The notes under the pieces: model-generated
The model's input: only the letters and a program-made list of their open reading frames with translations
Database searches by the model: none
What the model was told of the DNA's origin: nothing
Origin: Vanilla planifolia
Taxonomy: Eukaryota > Streptophyta > Magnoliopsida > Asparagales > Orchidaceae
Length of the DNA: 64,000 nucleotides
NCBI GenBank assembly: GCA_023846275.1
Contig: CM043872.1
Location: 28,944,670-29,008,669 of the forward strand
Direction: 5' to 3'
Shown: one piece after another, positions 27,235 to 38,500 of the stretch
Position numbering within the stretch: position 1 is the first letter of the stretch
How the letters are laid out: the number at the start of each line of letters is the position of its first letter
Made by a program: the position numbers and the translations under genes

Positions 27235-28169
27235 GGTTTATCATCCTTCGTCGCGGAGGCACAGCTCTACGATCTCCATGCATGGGTCCATGTTGGGCTC
27301 CTCGACGTGTAAAAGTCAATCCCCTTGTAAGAGAGTCGATTTCTATGGTGGTCTGCGCTGTGGAGGAAAGGCCGCGCTTTGCGCCCTCGCACGCGGTGCG
27401 GAGGCGGCGGATGCCGCGAACAGTGCTGCTGATGTCTTTCTTATGCTTCCGTTTGAACTCCGCGACGCAATGTTCACGAACCGGTTGTCGAAGTCTTCAC
27501 CACCGATGTGGGTGTCCTCGGCTGTGGCCTTCACCTCGAAGATAACCTCTTCGATTGAGAGCAGGGAGACATCGAAGGTGCCGCCCCCGAGGTCAAAGAT
27601 CAGAACTTTCTTCTCCCCCATAATGGAGGTCTTCTTGTCGAGCCCGCAGGCGATGGCGGCGGCGGTCGGCTCGTTGATGATGCGTATGATGTTAATCCCC
27701 GCGATTACGCCGGCGTCGTTGGTTATCTGCCGCTGGGAATCGTTGAAGCAAGCAGGGACAGTGATGACGGCTTCGCGGATGGCGCAGCTGAGGAAGGCCT
27801 CCGCGATGTCCTTCATCTTGGCCAGGATCATGGAGGAGATCTCCTCGGGACTGAACCGTTTGACCTAACCTTTATAGGTGACCTCACCTTCATGTTGTTC
27901 TGCACCGAGGGTTCGGAGTAGCGGCGGCCTATGAGGCGCTTGACGTCAAAAACGGTGTTATGCGTGTTCGTGACGATCTGGTTTTTAGCAGCATCGCCGA
28001 GGCGACGTTCGGTATCGGTGAAGGCCACGTAGTAGGGGGTAGTGCGGTTGCCCTGGTCGTTTGCGATGATTTCTACGCGATCGTGAACCCATGCTCCCGC
28101 GCAGCTGTAGGTGGTTCCCAGGTCGATGCCAATCGCTTTCATCCCGCAATTACCGGTTGCTTCGGCCAT
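27235..28169 (-). pseudogene. HSP70: HSP70 pseudogene, 5' part (ATPase domain)
   Basis: On the minus strand it starts with [20 protein letters not shown] at 28,169 and carries the HSP70 nucleotide-binding domain: the phosphate loop GIDLGTTYS, then [56 protein letters not shown] and [11 protein letters not shown]. There is no intron at the codon-72 site often used in plant HSP70 genes, so this is an intronless paralogue or a retrocopy. It is disabled: about 17 codons are missing after SVQNNMKV, an in-frame TAG follows near 27,867, a one-base deletion occurs just after RFVN near 27,470, and further small deletions precede the insertion. At 27,240 it is cut by the copia element; the rest lies at 18,569-19,515. 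Confidence 0.94.
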
Positions 28170-28429
28170 TTCGACTTGCTTGACACTGTTGTTGTTCTCT
28201 TAACTCTTTTTATCTTCTTCTCCATGGTGTTCGACGCTTGGTCTCTGAGAAGAGTGGTGGCAGGATGGTCTTTAATGCAGGAGGTTTCGAGGTTAATGGC
28301 CTGATCGTTGGTAGAATTTACAATGGTCTCTGAGAAGCGGTGGTGAAGAATAATGTGTAGCTTTATTCTTCTACGACACCTGGAAGAAATAAGGACTGCG
28401 TGGAAGTCGCACAAATGAAGCATCAATTT

Positions 28430-31400
28430 GCTGGAAATGTTTTATTTTATGTCACATGAGTAGAAGTAAAATATTATTTATTTTATATTTATATTTTTTT
28501 AAAATAAAATCTATACCTTTTTTTATATCCAGCCATATTTTTAGTCATAATCTATTTTTTCTTTTATACATCTTCAAATTTTTTAAAATGATTTTAATTT
28601 AAAAAATATATTCCTCAACTATGTTTAATTGATTTTAATTTTTTTAAAACTTTGAAATTATTTGTATTTTTTTACAAATATTGTTTTATGCAATTAATCA
28701 TGTGTCCTCGTCTTCAAATGTTTGAACAATCTCATAATTTCAACATTATCATTTATGGCCCAAATTAACATATTTTAACATACTCTTAAATTATTTTTTT
28801 ATTTTATTAGGATACTTATTTTTCTATTGACTATAACATTGCTTTTTTTTAACTTCATTAATTTATAATGTATACATTTATATATTCTTGCAATCTTTTC
28901 CAAATCCTATTCAGACTAAAAATCATTAAGTAGTTTTATTTTTCATTTTCAATTAAAGTCAAGCATAACCTTTGACTAAGGCTTAACAACCTCTTCATGA
29001 CACATCCAAGTTACCTACGAGAATAATTGTTTAATAAAGGGCAATTAACTAAACTAAATAGCCTAGTTGAGATGTCTCTTTAGGGTTGTTAGAAAGAGTG
29101 ATAGCATACTTGCTTCAAATATAAAACATTTATATGATTTAGAAATATAAATATGTGAAACAATAAAAAATTGGTTGGTAAAATTTCATTAATGAAATTA
29201 CTAAAATATTGTACTTCAACTTTTGTCTTCATTAATTTCTTATAAAACATTAAGAGAAACTAATTTTATTTGATAGATCTACTAATGTAGTATTGATTAT
29301 GCCAAGTGGCATGCTATCTACGAAGCATAAACTCAAATTCATAATCTAATATTGCGATCATAAAAATGAAATATTATAAATCACGTCTATGAGTATAAGT
29401 CCAATAGCATAATCATACTTTTTTGAATGCTCAATCTTGTCAAGTTATATTTTTTTTTATTTGTCATTATAAATCATTCTAATGCCCATGCACAAACATC
29501 CTAATCACGACAACAATAATGATATTATTTAACACATATTTCTTAAAAATGACATAAATTTGTTATACTAAATTCTAAATTGCTGAGATTAAATAATTGT
29601 GTACTTCATTGATGTTTTTTTAAACTTAAGTGAATCTATAATGGGTTGTTAACAAATATCCCATGTTTAACTTTGTTTGCTATCTTCTTCAGGCGCAACC
29701 AATATTAATCTTTGATATCCCTCAAATTTCATATTTCTTCTATAATTATTTTCTATGACATCTAAGATGAAGTATAATAGCATCTAAATTTTTTATGTTG
29801 GTGACTTCTATGCAACCATACTTGTAACTTGCAATTTCTAAATTTTGAGTTTCTCATATCAAAAATCAAATTATTATGTTTATTAGACTTGCTTGTTTTA
29901 TGGTACAACAATGTAATATTTTCTAATGTCTATAATTGTTTTACTTATGAAGAGATAAAACATTATTTTCTTGTTTTTGATAAGATATTTATCTTTTTAT
30001 CTTCTTTGAATGAAAATAAAATTCATTATCGAAAATATCTTAATATTTTAATAGAATTTTTATTAAATTAATTCTCAATTAATTCTCTACAAATATTTTT
30101 AAGATCATTAAAACTTGTTTTAACCCAAAAAGGATTACTATTCCTGTGCATATACTAATCTTATTAAACAAAAGATCTTGTAAGCACAAAACACAAATTA
30201 AAGCTTTCATAAACAAGTTAAATTTGACTACCATATATCGCAACACAATTGGGTAATGTTTTGCAATTGAAATTTAGCTTGAATCTTATTACTAACAAGT
30301 TTAAGTTTAAGCATGCTAAAATAAAAGAATTTGTAAATATTCTTTATATGATGCCAAATTCATATTTTTTAGCAAAAATTTTATGTAAATTGTGTGATTA
30401 GTTGTGTTTTTTATCATTATTATTGAATATTGAATAAATTAATATTAAATAGACCTAAATGCATTATTATTAGGTGTTAAAAATGCATTATATAATAGGA
30501 TTAACTTACACTTACAAAAAATTAAAGTTTTGAAACATTGTACCAAGTGGCATCTAAATGTAAAGTGTAACAATAGCGAATCAAATGTACTGAGTTTTTT
30601 GTAATTATCTTAATACATGTAATTGATGAAAGATGTAAATATGTTTATTAATTCCTTAATCTTATATCGATCTATCTTTGTCTTAAGGTTGTCTTGAATA
30701 AAATAAGTTTGATTTGAATTTGATTTGAGATATGCATGTCTATTGGTTATGGGTTCAAGTTTGATACAACGAATAGACAATCCAATTTTGGATTAATTAG
30801 TCAAATTCTTAATTAAAATAGCTTTGCAAGTTTATTTATATCATTTGTAATATTATTCAATATTATGTTTATATATATATATATATATATCAATGAATTG
30901 ATTTCTAGCCTTGAATCCACCATTTTTAAGCATCAACTTGTAAAAAAGTTAAATCGAAACTTTTAGTTCACGATTCAGCTCAATTTATTTGATTAAACTA
31001 AAATTTTATTATAATTTTAGCAATTTTATATTTTGAACAAAATTTACACCCCTAAATTTAAACGAAGCAAAAGTTGAATTGGATCGAATGCTTCAATAGT
31101 ATATTCACGTACAATATTTTATATTATAATACTGCCACAGATAATGCGTTTTTAACTATAAAATATAAAATATTAATAGCTAAGGATCAAATTCCAAGAA
31201 GTTTTTTTTTTTTTTTTTTTTTTTTACAATTCCAAGAAGTTTTTGTTCTAGCTTGTGCATGCAGTATAAGAATTTGTTTTACGCAGCCGCCGAATTATCG
31301 AAAAAGAGTTTTTAAAATGAATGATCAAAATAAAAAATTGATTTATATGAATAAAGTATTTTTTAAATTATCTTTTTGCATGGTGTGTATAAGAAATCCT

Positions 31401-32244
31401 AATATCAAGAAGGAATTAAAAAAAAAACATACATAATTTACCAAATGAATTTGTATTGTATTTAATTATATTATCTTACATTAATCTCAAACGGTTAAAC
31501 TTTCATCAAAATTCAAGTCAAGAAAGTTTGATTTAAACAACACAATACAAAAATGAATTACAGCAATTGAATAAGTTTGATTTAATTAATATATTCCTTA
31601 ATGACATAATTAACTTTTTGCTTAAATCTAAAACATTTGTTAACTGCTGACAACAGCACAGCACAAAGCGGTTACAAAAATTACAGATTTCAAATTAAAG
31701 CAAATAAACATTTGTTATGGCAATAAATCCATGATAATTATCATTTAAAATGCAGATTTTAAGATTTTTTTTTGAATACGAATTGTGTTAAGAATGTGTT
31801 TTTTCTTTCTTTTGGTCTACAGCTTGTGTGATATATTGTTTAACACCGTACATGCACTGTTTTGGCTGCACATTTTGTTCGACCATATTTGGAGCAATGA
31901 AATTAATGTTTACCATAATTTTAAAAAATAGACATGATTATCCTATTAATAATCTATATGGTAATTACATCATGATGAAATAAAGAAAGTATATTGTTGT
32001 AAAATAAATTTTTTTTTGGGAAAACTTATTTTAACGTTTATTTTAATAAAAAAAATAAAAAAATTACTAAAGATTTAAAGTTTTGATCTTATTTTTGTAC
32101 GAATAATATGGAAGAAAGATGGCATCTCATATTTTGATCAGACAAATGCGAAAGGATTTATCTTTTGACTCGCAAAGCCAACATTACCGTTGGCGTTAGC
32201 AAAAGAACATGGAATGAATTAATGTATTAATTATGCGACTACCA
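28430..32244. other. AT-rich intergenic DNA, nothing recognised
   Basis: No gene-like frame is supportable between the HSP70 pseudogene and the endoglucanase. Simple repeats include an AT run near 30,870-30,889 and a run of 24 T at 31,202-31,225. The last few hundred bases presumably hold the endoglucanase promoter; I could not identify a clear TATA box. Confidence 0.5.
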
Positions 32245-32444
32245 TGTCGCTCTTTACTGCTTCCATTTCTCGTGGTTTTCAATCTTCAACTTGGCTTTTC
32301 CACGTTCTAATTTTCCGGCCATTGAGTGCTCCACGAGGCGCGCACATGACGGGTTTCCTTCTCCCTGACCGCATTAAGCATCTATTTCCGCAGCTCCTTT
32401 GCCACTCTACCCCAGACCATCAGCGGAATAGCGTCATTCACTTA

Positions 32445-34633
32445 ATGGATGCGAAGAGAATTAGCCTTCTCTATTTATCCATCCTTATCGTTCTACCTCC
32501 GGCACACTCCGCAGCTGCCTTCGACTACAAGGACGCCCTCTCGAAGAGCCTCCTCTACTTGGAGGCACAGCGCTCCGGCCACCTCCCATACAACCAGCGC
32601 ACACCCTGGCGCCACCACTCTGGCCTCACCGACGGCCTGCAGCAGGGAGTAAGTAACGACTCCTCTGATGTCCTCTCTGTTTCCGTCTCCTAGTAGCCAT
32701 TACTTAAGAATGGGAGTACGTTCTGCGCTTGGAATTAGGTGGATCTGGTGGGGGGATACTACGACGCTGGCGATCACGTCAAGTTCGGCCTTCCCATGGC
32801 CTTCACCGTAACGATGCTGTCATGGAGCGCGGTGGAGTACGGCGAGGAGATCGCGGCCGCCGGCGAATATCAGCATGCCTTGGAGGCTATCAAATGGGGC
32901 ACTGATTACTTCATCAAAGCTCACACCCAACCCGACGTTTTCTGGGCCGAGGTGTGTCGGTGTCCATCTTCTCGCAAACACGTGGCAGCTCTGCCTGATT
33001 GTTAAGTAATGCAGCTGAAATATAATATAATAATTGAAGTTTTATACATACTGACAAAGAGTTCATTATTTCTTAAAGACAACAAAATTGTAAAAAAAAA
33101 TTGCAACATTTCAGATGAAAACAGCACCTTCTTTTCCGTAAAGCAGCTGCATTTCGTTTTCTTCAAGCTAAATGCAAGAGAATGAGATCTTCCGAGTTCT
33201 GATGAGTTTGGTTGCAATACTGCTTGTTGTTGGTGTATAGGTAGGAGACGGAGCCACCGACCACTACTGTTGGCAGCGACCAGAAGACATGACGACCCCT
33301 CGGCAAGCATACAAGATCGAAGCAGGTAGACCGGGATCTGATCTCGCCGGGGAGACGGCAGCCGCCATGGCTGCCGCCTCCATCGTTTTCCGTAGATGGA
33401 ATCCGCATTATTCCCATGTCCTGCTACATCACGCACAGCAGGTACACAATTCGACGAACCGACAATAAAAAAAACCGAGCAATGAAATTCAGAGGGACAT
33501 TTCGTCGAACAGGTGATGAACCGGATGGTATTTTGCTTGTCAATTGGTTGCATTGCAGCTGTTCGAGTTCGGGGATAGGCACAGGGGTAAGTATGACGGC
33601 AGCGTGGAGGTTGTAAAGAACTACTACGCGTCGGTCAGCGGATATATGGACGAGCTGCTGTGGGCGGCGTTGTGGCTACATAGGGCGACGGGGAAGAGGG
33701 AATACTTGGACTACGTTGTGGAGAACGCCGACGCTTTCGGGGGCATCAATTGGGCTATGTCGGAGTTCAGCTGGGACGTCAAGTATGCCGGACTTCAAGT
33801 CCTGGCCGCCAAGGTCGCTCTACTTGTGCTCGCTGTTTTTCTTCTTTGCAAGGCATACACAAGTAAAATCGGCAAGCATTTATTAACAGCTATTATTTCT
33901 CGAAGAGGAGGCAATTCCATATACGCATCAGCTAGTGCTGAAGCAGTACCGAGCAAAAGCGGAGCACTACATCTGCTCGTGCCTGAACAAGAACAATAGC
34001 ACCAATCTGCTTCGAACTCCCGGCGGCCTTCTCTACGTCCGCCCATGGAACAACATGCAATATGTTTCCACCGCGGCTTTCCTGCTTACCGTGTATTCGG
34101 ACTACCTCACCGCCGCGACCGAAAAGCAGATCCACTGCGAAAGCGGGAAAGCAAGGCCGAGAGATCTCGCGGCCCTTGCAAAGGCGCAGGCCGACTACAT
34201 GCTCGGCTCCAATCCAAATGGCATGAGTTACATGGTGGGATTTGGGCAGAGGTATCCGACGAGGGTGCACCACCGCGGGGCTTCCATCGTGTCGTACAAG
34301 GAAAGCATGGGTTTCGTCGGGTGCACGCAGGGATACGATGAATGGTATTCGCGCCGGAGCCCAAACCCAAATGTTATCCACGGAGCTCTTGTGGGCGGGC
34401 CCGGGTTGAGGGACGAGTTCGTGGACGAGAGAGGGAACTATATGCAGACGGAGGCGTGTACATACAACACGGCGCCCATGGTGGGGCTGTTCGCTAGGTT
34501 GCACTGGCTGCACGGAAAGGACATGCCAAGCATCGAAGAAGCCCGGAGTATCCCAGATGGCAGCAAGCCTACTCGACTGATTAAGCGAATCAGTTCTTCT
34601 AAGAGTAGCTTGACCGGTCGCTACCAGATATGA
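32445..34633 (+). CDS. Endo-1,4-beta-glucanase, glycosyl hydrolase family 9
   Basis: A secreted cellulase that cuts internal beta-1,4-glucan bonds in the cell wall. Five exons, 32,445-32,648, 32,739-32,951, 33,241-33,441, 33,559-33,813 and 33,890-34,633, all joined by phase-0 GT-AG introns of 76-289 bp, give 538 residues. Residues 1 to about 25 ([19 protein letters not shown] then AHSAAA) form a signal peptide. The GH9 domain follows: DAGD at 77-80 (catalytic base region), CWQRPEDM in exon 3, HHRG near 418-421, and the [10 protein letters not shown] block at 470-479 with the catalytic Asp and Glu. No membrane anchor and no C-terminal carbohydrate-binding module are present, which fits class B. 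The tail (after about 500) is Ser/Lys-rich. The frame stays open upstream to 32,244, but the start at 32,445 gives the expected signal peptide. It looks functional. Confidence 0.93.
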
Positions 34634-34677
34634 GGACTTTGTTCAGGTTCTTATGCACTGCTTGTCGTTTTTCACAC

Positions 34678-34710
<33 letters not shown>

Positions 34711-35529
34711 ATAACCGTGTGTTTCACAAAGTAATTGATTTTTTTTATCACGTTCAAGAAAATATTTTTTAATCTAGAATAATACAAAAAAAAAAAAAAA
34801 AAAGAACGATGAACCGAGATGGTGGACAGAAAAGAATGTAGATAAATCGGTCACTTAACATATAAAGCTATACATATCATATATATAATTCTATTAGTAT
34901 GTTTAATTAAACGTCAATAAAGATAAATAAGTAACAACTTACATCAGGTGACGTCATATGAATGATTGAATCTATTTTAACATTACTATTTTAATCAATA
35001 TTAAAAATATTAAAATGTAAAATAAGAAATTTATGACGTGTAACTTCTAAATATCAGAATCTTGTGTGATTACATAAGCTTATATGCATAGCCCACGTAG
35101 ATCTCTTAAAAAAACATAATGCATTAGGCTTTGAAATAATTTGAGTAGTTCAATTAACTCTGTAATGCGTCATATTCAAACTTGGATTTTGAAAATTTTA
35201 CCAAAACTGGTGATTTTTTAGATTGTTTTCACATGGTTATTGTTACTAAATCTGTTTCGCAAAATTTCAAAATATTTTTGAAAAATATAATTAGTATAAT
35301 TTTATTTTATTTGCGTCTTTTCACGAGGTGTTTAAAACTACATATTTTTTTTTATGGCGAATAAAAGTTTTTTTCTGGTTCGGTATTTCATTTACCTATT
35401 CGGCCCAAACTTGGAAATGGCGAAATTAGATCTTCCAATAATTTCTTTACCTCTCTACCCTTCTGAAATCGCCTTCTAGCTGCTTCTCGCGCTCCAGAAA
35501 TCTCTTTGGCTCGTTCTGTCTCCTCTCTT
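34634..35529. other. Endoglucanase 3' flank and GrpE promoter region
   Basis: No gene. The left part is the endoglucanase 3' UTR with long T and A runs; the right part must contain the GrpE promoter and 5' leader (from about 35.39 kb, where base composition becomes less A/T-rich). No specific promoter element is convincing. Confidence 0.5.
34680..34803. repeat. Foldback of a 30-T run and an 18-A run
   Basis: A run of 30 T (34,680-34,709) is followed 76 bases later by a run of 18 A (34,786-34,803). Both lie within 170 bases of the endoglucanase stop codon, so a transcript reading through both could pair U with A. Confidence 0.85.
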
Positions 35530-38500
35530 ATGGCTTCGATACTGAGAAGCTCGTCTCTACTTCCCCTCTCTGGCATCCGCATAACGTCGCTGGAGACGCC
35601 TAGAAGTCTTCCAAGTCTCCCAACCAAGCAAAGGGGACAAGTAAGGCCTCTTCGAATTAATCCTTCTACTTGCATCGCTAAGGCCTTTCGCTTCTGTTCC
35701 TTCATACCTTCCGCTGCGTCGAGACAGCTTCAGGAAACTGAAGAAACTGAAGCACAGGTACTTATCCCGCATTTGTCCTCCATTCGCTGGGTTTCGATTT
35801 ACGAGTCGCTTTATGCTTTTTCATCGAATGTCTTGCATGTACTTCGTATGAAAAATTGAATATCCTGTTATTGTCATATTTTATGTTCCAGTTTTCTGGT
35901 ATCTTTTCAATGAAAATTTGTGGTTATATTGCTCGTTATAGATTTGTAATTGATGTGTGTGAAGCAGGCATTGATAAACTAGATACTAACAAAAAGCTTG
36001 TATAGAACTAGGCCTAAATTTGACATATGAGTATTACTACACTCTGGCGAATCAACTGCTAAGGTACCAGATTTAGTCTTTGTTTCATAAGCACAAATTC
36101 AAATCTTCGTTCCATTATATTTGTGCATTAATGGAAATTTGTTCTGTTTGCTGGTGGTGACCTGATTTACAGTCTTGTCGATTTCTGTTTATTTGTGGCG
36201 ACCTGAAATTTTTAGACTATTTTATGTAATTAGGATACACGGTAACAAGACTTAGTTCGACAAATTGAGTTGAGCTAAATGACTGTCTCTCCTGAGTTCC
36301 ACAAAAATTGATATCTTATAGCACAATAATTTTTAAGTACACGGGTCGTTCCTAACAGTCCATGTGGTGGCTTTTTTGATTTTTTTTTTACACAAGCAAA
36401 TCCTTACTTTCTAGTGCAAAGTGAGCTCAGCTACATATCTTTGTCCTCACTGCACTTCATCAAAAAATGATATGTTATATTCCAATGCATTAAGCTCCAA
36501 ACTAGGCATTTCTTAACAGTGTAGTCATGTATTTCTCAATATTTCATCTCTTTTTTCAATTGCAAATTTCAATGCTTTACTCTCCCTAGTAGAGCTTTCC
36601 CAGGTTTGCTTCTCTACATTTTTCACATTTTATTCTTCTAGATTTATCTTTTTGTAAACTTATCTTTTACAAGTGCTGCTCCACTTTTCATTTCTCAGTG
36701 TTATCTAAATATGCATATTCGTATCATTGTACAAGCCTTGAAGTGAGTTTGTGCTTATTTTATGTCTTTTGATGATAGTTTTTTGCTGTTTTAAGATCAT
36801 TTATGTAGTGTGTCCTATGCTAGCTTCTTGCTAGGCTTAACCTTTTGTTATTTATATAAAAAATATTGATGTCACTATCTTTTCATTGCTTTGATAGATG
36901 TGTATTGTTCCTTATTTACTTGTCAGCTATATGAAATGATATTTTGTGTCATTTCTATTGACGTCTCAGAGGCTTTTGTAGCACAAGAAAGGTTTAATAA
37001 TTGTTTTATTGTATCGTATATGTTTTGAAAGGTGGTCTTAATGAAACTTTAAAAAGTCTATGTCATGAAATTTGGAGGTTGTACGTTTAAGTTTTGAAAA
37101 TAACTTTTTACAAAGTATAGGATGAGATTATGGGCAATCGATCATTAAACATGCTTTAACTTTTCAATCGCTATATAGATGTCCATATTTGACACAAACA
37201 CCATATCGTTGGCTATTTGAGTTTAGGATCAAGAAAGATGTCTTATTGTATCAGAATGAATTGTTTATCATAAAGTGTTGAAGCTCCTAGTTTGTTAGTT
37301 TTTTACATGTGTTTTTCTATTCTATATACATGATGTTATGCATTTCCCATGCTTTACTTCCATTGGAAGCATATGCCTATTTTTGGGTTTGGGTTGTATT
37401 AAATCACTTAAGATCATCTTCACTTGGTTAATGAAGGTTTTTGGGGTTAAGGTGGAAATTTTGTTTATTCATTAACCTAAGTTATTTAATTCAATTTTTT
37501 ATTTGTTTGTCAAATTTTTTTTTATAAATGGGGTTTAACTTGATTAATTATTGATTGATGATTTGCAACGGTGATGTGGGTGACAAGGGATGATTGCTGA
37601 TGTGGCACGAGCTATGACTTAACCAAACAGTTCCATAACCTGGGAGTCCAGATAAGGGAGTTGGTTTTAGCTTATAACATTGTGGTAGCTAACTAGGTTA
37701 CAATCACATTTTTCTACTTCATTAGATTATTGATTTTAAATTAACTTTACTATTAGTGGACTACTCAATATCTAAAGCAAATGACATAAATACACTATTT
37801 AGCTATTAAAGAGAAATTCGACCAATACCATAGTTTGCATGAGTTAGGATGTAAGTTAGGTAAACTTGGCTTGTGGAGTGCTTTATAAGCATATGGAAGC
37901 AGTAAAGAGAAACATGAGAACCTAATGAGCTTGATTTTTTTTATTTTCCTTATTTTGACTTGGCATGAGATATTTGTCACCGCTAGTATATATGAGTTAT
38001 AGTAGTTGCAATTGACCAAGCATAGCAAATCAACTACAAATAGTTGAACTTACAACTAATTGATCAAAATGTTGGGCTCAAATGTGGTTAATATTTTTTT
38101 ACTTCTCATAGTTTTGACTTATGCATGGTTGTTTTTATTTTTTTTCTAGTATTATTTCAATTTGACGAGGATTTTCGTGGTCAATAGTCTTCAAGTGACA
38201 TTTAGATACTTTTATGATTTAATTAAAAATAAAAGTCTTCAAGTGTTGTAAATTTGTTTGAGTGTTGAAATTATAATAGATTCCTTTTAATCAAATTTTT
38301 TTAATATTCTATTTCAATTTCATCTAGAGACATTAGATGCAGTGGCTATGGCCAAGAGGTCATTAATCATGATTTTGGTTGTGAATCATTAGGAGACTTA
38401 GAGATCAGAACATTAGATTCTAGACATCTTATTACTCAATTAGAATTATCAATTGTTTCAATTTCTTGAATGAACCGTTGAGAAGATGAAAAATTCAATA

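Noticed and set aside
27188-28304. Plus-strand frames over the HSP70 5' part
   Set aside because: These are antisense shadows of a GC-rich coding region; one also runs into the 3' LTR.
32244-32444. A 67-residue N-terminal extension of the endoglucanase
   Set aside because: The frame is open, but the extension would bury the signal peptide that starts at 32,445.
32640-32693. Read-through of endoglucanase exon 1
   Set aside because: The sequence GGA|GTAAGT is a strong donor, and the downstream exon restores the family sequence exactly.
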